The notes beneath the pieces are model-generated. The model was not told the DNA's origin and ran no database searches. It saw nothing but the letters and a program-made list of their open reading frames with translations. Source: Codonopsis lanceolata (lineage: Eukaryota > Streptophyta > Magnoliopsida > Asterales > Campanulaceae). From it: 64,000 nucleotides of DNA. The stretch covers positions 85,240,156 to 85,304,155 of the forward strand of contig CM028379.1 in NCBI GenBank assembly GCA_013146195.2. Direction: 5' to 3'. Below are positions 46,938 to 57,615 of this stretch, piece by piece. The translations under genes and the position numbers were made by a program. Within the stretch, counting starts at the first letter, position 1. Each line of letters starts with the position of its first letter.

Positions 46938-47117
46938 GATTAGAATATTTTATTTTAGGAAGATTGTAACTAATTGGAACTTACCTTAGTTAGAAAATTA
47001 GCTTAGTAAATGTCCTTGATTTCAGGATCCTAATTGATCCTAATTCCCTGTATAAATATAGATACTCTAAACTTCAATAAACAAGAGAAAAAGTTCAAGT
47101 TCTCTTTTATTTGTACA
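46938..47117 (+). repeat. Truncated 5' LTR of copia 2
   Basis: GATTAGAATATTTTATTTTAGG ... TTTATTTGTACA matches 53250-53430. The first part of the LTR is missing, replaced by the end of copia 1. Confidence 0.85.
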
Positions 47118-47130
47118 TGGTATCAGAGCC
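47118..47130 (+). other. Primer-binding site of copia 2
   Basis: TGGTATCAGAGCC directly follows the LTR end; it is complementary to initiator Met-tRNA. Confidence 0.9.
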
Positions 47131-47262
47131 ATAGTAACTCATTCCACAAAATCTTTCTTTCTTGGCCTTCATCGCCAAAATATTTCTGCTTTCAGCCTTC
47201 ATTGTTGTCTTTAATCACCAAAATTAATTATGTTTTTAGTCTTCATTACTGAATAACCCCAA

Positions 47263-48205
47263 ATGACTCAAAACACTATGCCTAAGTTGTCTTCCTCTCA
47301 AGTGATTGAAGAGGAATCCCAGGTCAAAAGTTATCACGAACTCCAAACTATCCTGCCAGCATATAGGCTGAATGGAAGGAACTACCTTAAATGGTCTCAA
47401 TTAGTCCGAACCACTCTGAAAGGGAAAGGGAAACTTGCTCACATGTTAGGAAAACGTCCAAAGTCCAGAGAAAATGGCTTTGAGGCGTGGGAAAAAGCTG
47501 ACTCCATGATCATGGACATCAGTGAAACATGTATGTTTTTACCCAGTGTAAAGGACATCTGGGACATGCTGTATGAGACTTATTCAAAGATAAATGATGC
47601 AACTCTCATTTATGAAATAAAGACAACAACATCATCAACCAAACAAGGGAGCAGATATATGCAAACTTCATGAAGAATCAGTGGCAGGAGTTGGATTATT
47701 ACAGGGCATTAAACCTGAAATGCAGTGGTTGTGTAGTAGAAGTTAAAAGGTTTGTGGAGCATGATCGAGTTTATGACTTCCTTGTAGGACTGAACCATGA
47801 GTTTGATCAAGCAAGGTCCAGATCCTAGGAAAAACTGACGTTCCATCACTTAACGAGGCTATTTCAGCCGTCAGGGGTGAAGAGAGTCGAAGAGGAGTCA
47901 TGTTGGATAGGGTTCAACCGGATGGGTCAGCCCTATTCATCAGAAAATCCATATTCACCAGGAAAAACAACCTCCAGATGAATAAGAATTCTGAAGGGGC
48001 AAAGCAAGTAACCTTAAACAAAGATGACATGTGGTGTACCTTCTGTAAGAAACCGAGGCATATGAAGGAAACTTGTTGGAAGCTGCATGGCAAGCCTCCT
48101 AGCAAGGAGTGGGGACCTAAGGGGGTGCAACAAAAACCCTAGGCATATGTGGCTGTCCACGAAGAAGCAAACCCATTTAATGCAGCTGAGATCAACATGT
48201 TGAAG
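47263..48205 (+). pseudogene. gag of copia 2
   Basis: MTQNTMPKLSSSQVIEEES opens the frame. The retrotransposon Gag signature follows (AYRLNGRNYLKWSQLVRTTL, GFEAWEKADSMIMD, KDIWDMLYETYSKINDATLI). After a frameshift near 47670 comes a zinc knuckle of the CTFCKKPRHMKETCWKLHG form (48034-48090), in which the usual glycine before His is replaced by arginine. Confidence 0.85.
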
Positions 48206-49697
48206 AAACTTCTCTAGAATTCAGAAGCAGGCAAGTCAGGAACTGAGGAGAAAACTGAAGGAAGTTGCTCATTAACACCATCTGGTAAGCCCCCACACTC
48301 TTTTGGATTTAATGCTTCTGGTAAATTTATGGAGAATTTTTGAATCCTAGATTCAGGAGCCATCAACCATATGATCTGTAATCCTAAAAGCTGCATTACT
48401 TATACACTATGCCCAAGCAATAGAAAGATAGCTGTAGCTAATGGAACCTCTACCACTGTAGCCGGGGTTGGGGATATATATCCAGATTACCCATCTCTGA
48501 TGCTTAAAAATGTTTTGCATGTTCCTAAGCTATCCACCAATTTAATCTCAGTTTAAAACCTTGCCAATGACATGGCCTGCATAGTCACCTTTTATCCTTC
48601 TTATTGTGAATTTTAGGACCAGAAATCAGGGAGGAAGATTGGGCTTGCTAAGGAAGAAGGATGACTCTATTACTTGCACACATTTGAAAAGCCTTCTCCA
48701 ACCAAATCCATCTCTTTTCTATCCTCTTCAAATAAAGATGCAATACGGTTACATCATCAATGTTTACGTCATGTGTCTTTTAGTATCTTAAGATTGGTAT
48801 TCCCAGCCTTGTTTCAAGGATTGGATATTAAGTCTTTTCATTGTGATGTTTGTGAGTATGTCAAGCATACTCGTGTTTCCTTTCCACTTATAAATAAAGG
48901 AGTTTCTTCTCCATTTTATCTTGTTCATAGTGATATTTGGGGACCTTCAATAGTTTCAAATATATTTGGTGCCAGATGGTTTGTAACATTTATTGATGAT
49001 TTCACTAGAGTCTCATGGGTATACTTGCTAAAAACCAAGTCTAAAGTCAGCCTAGTATTCCAAGTCTTCCATGAAATGGTGAAAAATCAATTTGGCACAA
49101 AAATTAAGAACATACGAAGTGATAATACTAAAGATTACTTTAATCAATTTCTCACACCATATTTTCAAAAAGAAAGAATTATACACGAGTCCTCTTGTGT
49201 CTCTACTCCCTAACAAAACGGAGCGACAAAAAGGAAAAATAGACCTTTTTAGAAACCACTAGAGCCTTGTTGTTCCAAAACAATGTACCAAAAACATATT
49301 GCGTGACGTTGTGCTTACCTCAACTTATGTCATTAACAGATTGCCTTCTAAAGTTCTTGGGTCTAAAAGTCCTCTAGATCTTTTGACTCAGTTTCATCTA
49401 GATATCAGACATACATTCACCTTACATCCCAGAGTTTTTGGTTGTACCTTATTTGTTCATATTCATGACCATCAGAGGGGGAAGCTCGATCCTAGAGTTG
49501 TCAAATGTGTGTTTATAGGATATTCATCCACTCAAAAGGGTTACAAATGCTTTCACCCACCTACAAGGAAATACTACACCTCAGCAGATGTAACCTTTGT
49601 TGAAGAAGAATTCCTACTTCATATATCCTAGAACACAGAAAGAGACACCTGAGAGTCTTCCCTTTGAGCCCTTATGATTTGAACCTCAAATTCCAAA
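48206..49697 (+). pseudogene. Protease-integrase of copia 2
   Basis: ILDSGAINHM (protease active site DSG, 48345-48374) and LHVPKLSTNLISV are followed by an HHxxxxH/CxxC zinc segment with changes (RLHHQCLRHVSF, FHCDVCEYVKHTR). Then comes the integrase core with HSDIWGPS, FVTFIDDFTRVSWVYLLKTK and NIRSDNTKDYF. After several stops the C-terminal part reads FGCTLFVHIHDHQRGKLDPR and KCVFIGYSSTQKGYKC (to about 49630). Confidence 0.85.
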
Positions 49698-51262
49698 GGC
49701 AAAACACAACTTTAGGCCACTGTACTTTTTAAAAAATTGCAATTAGGCCACTGAGATGTCAAAATTTTCAGGTTGGCCACTGTACTTGACTTATCTTGCA
49801 CGTTAACCCCTTTTTTAGATGAACGTTAAGTTTGACCATTAACTAATGTTAAATACCTATTTTACCCTCGTCGTCTTCATCTTAGATTTAATCTTAGCAC
49901 TTACACAATTGGATCAAATGGGAGATAAGGTTTCGATGGAAGGAGAAATTGGTGATGAAGATGATGGTTTTGAGAGAGGTTTCTTTGATCGAACCTAGAA
50001 AAATTGAAAAATCTATAGAAAAAAATTTAATCCAAAATCGAACCTAGCAAAATTTCCCACAAGATCGAAGGATTGAAATTCAAAGGCAGAGACACATATC
50101 AAACCCAGATATGAAAAGAAAATCCATGGCAAACCCAGATCAAAAAATCAAACGCAGATTTGAAACAAAAATCAAACCCAAATATGCCAAAAATGAAACC
50201 CTTCACACATTACCCCAAGGGTTGGCTAGAGCGGAGACGATGGTGATGACCGGAGATGAGCTTAAAGAGTTGCTGTGATGGAGACGGGGATGAAGCTGGA
50301 GAAGATTGGAGGAGGCCGGAGATTGGGTTGTTTTACTAGATCTGGCTGGAAGCGAAGAAGGAAGAGAGGGATGAAGCTAGGGCGGCAGAGTGGATCTGAG
50401 TTTCAAAACCCATATCTAGGTTACTTGGTCTCATTCTGTAGTTGCTCTGTATTTGGCTGGAGTAAGCAGAGGCGAAAGGGGGAGAGAGAGAGAGAGGACG
50501 AAGCTGATGTCACTGTATTGCTGTTGTAGGAGTAACTCCAAGCCTTGCATTCTTCACTGAATTTGTGCAATATACCTGCAACAGTGGAACACGCCACCTG
50601 CATTCTCTCTCTCTCTAGAGACATACAACAATGGCATCACCGACAACTAGGGTTACCTTTCGCGTGATACTAGCTATATTGGTAATTCTCGTCGTTTTTT
50701 ACGTTGGCCGACCTCTTTATTGGAAACTCTCTGCCACTATACACGATATCCGTCACGACAAACAAACCGACTTCGGAGGTTTCTTTTTCACCCCTCCTTC
50801 TACATTTACGTAACATTCATATTTATGCAATTCGATTCGAGATCTGACTTCAATTTTTTTATTTGCTTTGATTCAGGTATTTCGTAGATTGTTTAGGAAG
50901 CTCAGAAATTTGTCGGATGGTTCCACGATGAGTCTGATTCAGGTGTTCTCGAATCCAAACATACTGCAAGAAGGATGTTTCGTCAGGTTTTGTGAACACT
51001 TTTGTTGTTCATTTCGAGTCCTGGTTCATCATTATGCATTACAACAGGAAGTAGCCTTTTATTTTTCTTGGTACGTGAAAAAGATGAAGATGAGGGTAAA
51101 ATAGGTATTTAACCTTAGTTAACGGTCAAACTTAACGTTCATCCAAAAAGGGGTTAACGTGTAAGATAAGTCCGGTACGGTGGCTATCCCGAAAATTTTG
51201 ATGTCTTAGTGGCCTAATTGCAATTTTTTGAAAAGTACAGTGGCCCAAATATGTGTTTTGCC
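49698..51262. mobile_element. Pack-MULE with captured membrane-protein gene, inside copia 2
   Basis: TIRs start GGCAAAACACAACTTTAGG (49698) and, on the minus strand, GGCAAAACACATATTTGGG (51262). They remain similar for about 170 bp (GCCACTGTACTTTT, GATGTCAAAATTTTC, GTTAACCCCTTTTT). The TSD AATTCCAAA flanks it at 49689-49697 and 51263-51271. No transposase is present. It carries the 5' part of a host gene at 50631-50970. Copia 2 coding text resumes exactly after the second TSD. Confidence 0.95.
50631..50970 (+). pseudogene. Captured fragment of a small plant membrane-protein gene
   Basis: Exon 1 reads MASPTTRVTFRVILAILVIL and VVFYVGRPLYWKLSATIHDI to RHDKQT (50631-50776), with one N-terminal membrane helix. 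A non-coding stretch ends in TTTGATTCAG (50877). Then, in a new frame, come GIS-stop-IV-stop-EAQKFVGWFHDESDSG. This matches my memory of a conserved short plant protein (GRPLYWKISATVHDIR..KQTV...GISQIV.EAQKSVGWFHDESDSG) of unknown function. Both stops are TAG where Gln (CAG) would be expected. The splice donor seems damaged. The intron proves capture from genomic DNA. Confidence 0.75.
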
Positions 51263-53191
51263 AATTCCAAATTCCAAATCCTCTAATTCTATTCCACTTG
51301 AAACCCTGGGTGGGGAAGATGAAAGACCAGAAAAATCTCTCGATAAATTTAGGTTTGATCAGGTGTATCAGCAAGATCAATCGGGCTTCCTAAATTCTAG
51401 AAATGACAATTTTGAGCTGCCACTATCTGAAAATGGATCCCCAGAATCTGAAAAATAGAATTCTGAGCTACCACAATCTGAAAATGGATCCATAGATAAT
51501 TCTTCACCTACTCACAACACCTCTAAAAAATGGCCTTCCTATAGCTTTAAGGAAAGGAAATCGTGAGTGCACATAAAAGCCCATATATCCTTTTGTCTAA
51601 TTGTGTGTCACTCTAGAAATTCTCACAAAATCACAGGATATTTCTCTCCAATTTACAACTAGTTCTGATTCCCCAGAATTTGTCAGAAGCATTATCTAAG
51701 GAAGAATGAAGGCAAGCTATGAAAGTGGAAATGGATGCATTGGAAAAGAATCATACATGGGACTTGGTGGATATACCCAATGGTAAGAAAATTGTACGGT
51801 GTAAATAAGTCTTCACAGTCAAGTTCAAAGCAAATGGAACATTAGAAAGATACAAGGCCTGCTTAGCAGCAAAAGGATATACACAAACCTATGGGGTAGA
51901 TTACCACGAGACATTTTCCCCTGTTGCAAAGATGAACATGGTTAGAATCCTAATTTCTCTTGTAGTCCAGTTTGACTGGGAGTTAGAATAGATTGATGTG
52001 AAGAATGCATTTCTCCATGGAGAATTAAAGGAGGAGATTTATATGAACATTCCTCCTGGGTATCATTGTAGTGAAGAAGGTAAAATCTATAGGTTAAGGA
52101 AAACATTATATGGTCTAAAACAATCACCCCGTGCCTGGTTTGGAAGACTGACCGGTGTCATGAAGAATACTTGATATTAGCAGAGCCAAGGAGACCATAC
52201 ATTGTTTATTAAACATACAGATTCTGGAGGAGTTATAGCACTATTGGTCTATGTAGATGACATCATAGTAACATGGAATGATGAAAAGGAAAGAAGGGAC
52301 TTGAAGAAAAGGTTAATTGAAGAATTTGACATCAAAGAACTTGGGAGACTAAAGTACTTTCTTGGCATTGAGGTGGCTCGGTCTAAAAGTGGTATTTTTC
52401 TTTCATAACAGAAGTATATCACTGATCTACTGAAGGAAATGGGGATGGGAGCTAGTAAACCAGCTACTACACCAATAGAACAGAACCACATGTTAGGAGA
52501 AACAAGTGGAAGTAGTGAGGTAGACAAAGAAATGTATCAAAGACTCGTTGGAAGTTTGATCTATCTCGCACAGACTAGACCAGACTTGGCCTACCCAGTA
52601 AGTTTAGTTAGTCACTTTATGCATGATCCCAGGGAAGTTCATCTACAGGCTGTTTATCGGATTCTCCACTACTTGAAGGCTCATATAGGGAGAGGATTGA
52701 TGTTTACAAAAACACAAAATCCAAAATTATACATTTGTGTGTACACAGATGCGGATTTTACTGGTTCCCAAGTCGACATAAAATCTACCGTAGGGTATTG
52801 TACGTTCTTAAGAGGAAATCTAGTCACTTGGAGGAGTAAGAAGCAAAGTGTGGTGGCAAGATCAAGTGCTGAAGCTGAATTCATGGCAATGGATGATTGA
52901 GTGTGTGAATCACTATGGAAAAAGGTGATCCTACATGACCTAAAGATCAAGTGGAAAATGCCAATGAAATTGTTTTGTGACAATAAATCAGCAATAAACA
53001 TTGCTCATAATCCAGTACAACATGACCAGACAAAGCACGTTGAGATAGACAGACACTTTATCAAGGAGAAGCTGGATGAAGGACTAATCTGTGTCCCATA
53101 TATGCCTACATAGTTGCAGTTGGCAGATGTGTTAACAAAGGGGCTTGGCGGCTCGGAATACAAAATTTGTATTCACTAGCTTGAGGGGGAG
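51263..53191 (+). pseudogene. Reverse transcriptase and RNase H of copia 2
   Basis: A Ser/Asn-rich linker (51280-51560) leads to RT fragments in several frames, including YVDDIIVTWND (52250-52282), IKELGRLKYFLGIEVARSKS and then YQRLVGSLIYLAQTRPDLAY (52534-52594). The RNase H part has DADFTGSQVDIKSTVGYCTF, SAEAEFMAMDD, LFCDNKSAINIAHNPVQHDQ and, after a stop, LADVLTKGLGG (53120-53155). The polypurine tract TTGAGGGGGAG precedes the LTR at 53181. Confidence 0.85.
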
Positions 53192-53430
53192 TGTTGGAAA
53201 TTTGAATGAGAAACTATTTCTGTATAATTGATTTTATTTTATCTGCTATGATTAGAATATTTTATTTTAGGAAGGTTGTAACTGATTGGAACTTGCCTTA
53301 GTTAGAAAATTAGCTTAGTAAATGTCCTTGATTTCAGGATCCTAATTGATCCTAATTGCCTACATAAATATAGGCACTCTAAACTTCAATAGACAAGAGA
53401 AAAAAATTCAAGTTCTCTTTTATTTGTACA
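53192..53430 (+). repeat. 3' LTR of copia 2
   Basis: It starts TGTTGGAAATTTGAATG directly after the polypurine tract and ends TTTATTTGTACA. It is complete, about 239 bp. Confidence 0.92.
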
Positions 53431-54519
53431 ATTTATGTAAATGATGTGTAGTGCTTGTTGTAACTACTTTCTAAATGTTGTTCTCATTGTGATGCAAGGG
53501 ACAATTGGCATATTGTAATGGGTGTTTTGTAAGTAATTCTCGTCCAATATATGGATACAATGTTCAATTACTGAATTTCTCTACCTAAGTCAACGTAACG
53601 GGGTTTAGCAATAGTTTTACACTTAGCAGTTTGTTATGGCAATCAGGGTTCTACACAGATGTTTATGGGAAGATCGAAGAAGCATGGTATGCTAAAGTGT
53701 TAATGCTAGCACCTCTTGGAAAAGAGGATAAGATTGGGAGTGAGTAACCAAATTGTTTTTAATATGCTTGGTGCAAGTCAAAGTCTCTCTGCAGCAGCAG
53801 GTAAGGCGCAGTGAGAACAAGTCAGCTCTTTTTTGGTATGCATTTTGGTACATAGTGTATTGGGGGTTATAGGGGTTTCTCACGCCAAACATCTTTGTGT
53901 ACGTATGTATTCTTTCAAGACCCCTACCTCCACATACGCCATGGACATCCATGGACCATTAATACCACGATCCTTCCAAACTATTGATTGCTTTACTTTC
54001 CGTACGGAGCAAAGGGCCTATTTGGTACATCTCATGCAGTGTAGCTGCTTGATCCTAGGTGGATTTTGGGTACGTCGGCAGCCTACAAAATTGTGAGTGA
54101 GCTAGTAATCAGATTGTTTTTAATATGCTTGCTGCATATCGAAGTCCTCTCTAGAACAACAGCTAAGGCGCAATGAGCATTTTGGCCTAAGATAATGTAG
54201 CCGCAGGGGTGGTATATTTTTCTATTGTGTCTTCTTATTAAGTTCAGTGGAGAGGCAAAATATAACTTCTAAATTCAGATAGCCAATATAAATGTGTTTC
54301 TTATTCCTTATGAGCTCATGACATGGATTTCCTTGTTTTGTTTCCTTGATATGGAAAAGCAACATAAAGGTCAATGTATGAGATTCAAGAAACTTGAACT
54401 TTTTCAAATGACATTTTAATGGGTGTTTATGTCCTAACATAAACTAATTTGAAGGATTATTAATGAATGTAGTAGATAATCAATTAATATAGTGGAAATA
54501 GACTCTCTTTTATTTTAAA
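53431..54519. other. No recognised gene; 85-bp direct repeat
   Basis: GAGTGAGTAACCAAATTGTTTTTAATATGCTTGG and the text after it (53738-53820) recur in altered form at 54092-54178, 0.35 kb apart. Short open frames here show no recognisable domain. Confidence 0.45.
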
Positions 54520-55405
54520 CTAGTTTTATACCCGTGCGTTAAACGCACGGACATATATATTTTTCAATTAAATTATACTCAGTTAAATTATAATAAAAAA
54601 TAAATAAAAACGAAAAACAAAGCTAAAAGAAGAGATTATTTCAATGAATAGTCAAATATCATCATTTGATTCATTTGATTAAAAAATATTATGAAAATAA
54701 AGAAATATACGTGTCAATTGATTAACAATAATAAAATAAATAAATTGGAATAACTACAATTTATGAAAAATAAATAAATAATTAAAATGAAAATACAAAA
54801 AATGTGTATCGCGTTGTATTGATTTTCGATGGCGTATCGATTTGGATTCGCGATGCATCAATTTAGAATCACGATGCATCGCTATGAATTGAAATAGACC
54901 GTTTGAACACGAGACATCGATTTAAAATCGCAATGCGCTGCTATGAAATGAGAATGACAATTACAGAATTTTGAATCATGCATGACAATGTATGAGCTGA
55001 TGCTTATCGCAAGCGTGTCCGATTCATTAAAGGTATACTTGTTCTTTCACATCAAAAATATTTTTCGAGTTAAAAAGCATAGTGGGCCAGTGGTTGAATA
55101 TCGTCAAAAAGCCCGACTCAATTTTCACCCTATCCTATTCAAACATTTAAAAACTAAAAATATAAATGGGTACGACGTGTTCATAACCCGGCACATATTA
55201 ATTGAATGACAAAATTTATTCTAAACAAATTTAATTGACGATGAGTGATTGAAAATTAACTCAAATAATTTTATTTGTCTTGATTTAAGCTTTGTTTATA
55301 ACTCATTTCAATATCAATAATCAATAACAACTAAAAAGACAAATTTAATCTTTTGGCTTTGTTACTCCGCCACACTCACGAAAAATAAAACGACATCGTT
55401 TTAGA

Positions 55406-55452
<47 letters not shown>

Positions 55453-56257
55453 TATATACATATATAATATTAAAAACTCTTGTCTTGGGGCTCGCTACCT
55501 CTTGTCATGATATCTATTCCAGATTTCCAGCAACTTTGCCCTCTCATCGAAGAAAAAACAAACTATTAACCCAACTTATGAAACCAACTCATATTTTAGT
55601 TTTTTTTCTTCACTCCCTTTACTCATTATCCCTCTCCCCATTCTCTATCCTCGAAAATATAGAACTCTATGAAGGGGGATCATCAAGATAGCTTTCCAAG
55701 TGAGAATACTTTGGCACTCTACAATTTGATGTAAATCCGAATACTTTTCGAACACAGCAATGGTCGGTTCATTTTTTCTTTAAAAGAGAGGTAACTTTGC
55801 ACTGGTGAAACATTTCCTCTTTGTTAGTGGAAAAAACATGTTGCAATATTGTTTATTTCATTTTGTTATTTAATATTATATAGTTCTTGTTACTTGAAGT
55901 ATTTGCTAAGTTTTATTTATTTCAAATCGATATTTTTTTAGATCTGTCAGTCATTTATAATTAATCATGTGCATTCGTGTTTTAGACGAAGTTTTGATGT
56001 TTTTAAAATTTTGAATATGATGAAATGGACAATAAAATTTCAAAGCTATATATTTTTATTGGTCAGTCATATATTTAATATTAATAATTAGTATTTGTAA
56101 TTTTGTTCATAATATTTCTTTTAAGAACTTTGATATGATGAAATAGACAAAAGAGTATTCTTGTATTTTATTTAGTTATAATAAGTTGTGAGTTTTTGTG
56201 ATTTTGTTAAAAGTATTTGTTTTAATAATATTCAATCTGGTGAAGTAGACAAAAAAA

Positions 56258-56311
<54 letters not shown>

Positions 56312-56562
56312 TGAGTTTATTTAGCAATAATGGAAAACTAACGGTTGTATACATAAAAGGTTGTGTTTGGATAACAAAACAATAAATGCAGTGTTCTAAT
56401 TTCTAGGCTCTAGTTTCAAGGAGTTATAAATATTTAAATTTGTATTAATTAATTATAGGATTCATTAAATGTTTGTTATAAATAGGGGTTACTATTTTAA
56501 GAATGTAAATTTTGGCGGGAAATTACTATTTTTAGACTACCTAGGCTTTATATATATATAGA
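54520..56562 (-). mobile_element. Non-autonomous Helitron
   Basis: On the minus strand the element starts TCTATATATATATAAAGCC (56562) and ends with a stem CCGTGCGT-TTA-ACGCACGG (about 54532-54550), then GTATAAAA and CTAG (54520). It sits between A and T on that strand (56563 and 54519). A TC start, a 3' hairpin about 8-10 bp before CTAG, and A/T insertion are the Helitron hallmarks. There is no Rep/helicase gene; the 2 kb interior is AT-rich with TA microsatellites at 55407-55468 and 56263-56309 and ATGCATCGCGATGC-like words at 54850-54990. Confidence 0.85.
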
Positions 56563-56584
56563 TGTACTTTTGCTTATACTTCTT

Positions 56585-57240
56585 TTCAAATCTGATCACG
56601 CAAAATTTGTGGTGACCTTGTCGTTTTGTCCACGTAAGAAGCAAAGGTGACCGTGCTGTCCGTTCGGATGATAACCTGGATAAGACAAAACAAATGCCGT
56701 TAAGGAGTCGGGAGTGCCCTGACTAGAACCCTCCGGCGTGAGAATAAGATTTCCGGTGTGATGCATAATAAATGTGTAACAATTATGACCGTTTGTCTCT
56801 TGGATCCAAATAAGCGAATATGATAAGTGTGTTAGGATATCTGAAAGTGGCTTGTCCCTCAATAGTGGAGAATGTCTCCTATTTATACCTGAATGATATT
56901 GTGAGGTGGTGACCTTTGATAGGGGAGCATGTTGCGGCTGGTAATAAATGGTCTGCAGCCGTGTCAGGGATGATTGGACTAGGTGCTGTCGGGGAGTTGG
57001 TGATTGCGTGTGTCAGCTCCTTCGGGCTTTGGGAAGCTTCTTGTCAGGGCAGGTGATCATTGATGTTTTACCGAGGCCGAGTTGGTTGAGACAGGAGACA
57101 GTGGCTGTAGATTTGTGCCTTTCCTCGGCTTCAACGCCCTTTACTCGCATATGCCGAGATCTCCTTGATCCATCAATCAGGCCGCCTTCCCCTCGACGGT
57201 TTTTATCATGAGTGGGTCCCGTAGTGGGGCCAAGGGAAAT
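56585..57240 (-). repeat. Gypsy-type LTR remnant B
   Basis: On the minus strand it carries CAGGTATAAATAGGAG, CCGGAGGGTTCTAGTCAGGG, GACTCCTTAACGGC and the end GACAAGGTCACCACAAATTTTGCGTGATCA, the same order as 32290-32890. No polyprotein is attached on either side. Confidence 0.55.
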
Positions 57241-57615
57241 ATCCTTGGCTTCATCCTTTCAAAATCATTGAGGTATATACATCTCAAAATAAGTTAAAAT
57301 TAGTATTGTTATGCTCTTACATTGAGTAACTTAGGTAGTTTTTAATGAAAACTAGTTTTTGACATGCTATTTGATTATGAGTAATAATTTATAACTCGTA
57401 TACATGTCAAAATTTTATATTTCACAATTTTGACCCTTTTCCATACCCAAAGTAAAATGTTGGTAACTTTTATCTGACAATATGAAAATAAAAAATTTCT
57501 ATGGAAGTATATTTAATAGTGGCAAATCCACGTGTTCCTTATAGGGTCACGCGACCCCGCTAGTTTTTTTTAAAACCTTAAACAACGTTGGTTTAAAGTG
57601 AAATTAAGCAAAACT

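Larger units (their letters stand above)
46924..53430 (+). mobile_element. Copia retrotransposon 2 (RE1/Tork-like), interrupted
   Basis: Short LTRs of about 240 bp flank gag (47263 on), protease-integrase and RT-RNase H. The 5' LTR lacks its first about 45-58 bp where copia 1 ends. A Pack-MULE (49698-51262) splits the pol between integrase and RT. Many stops make it inactive. Confidence 0.85.
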
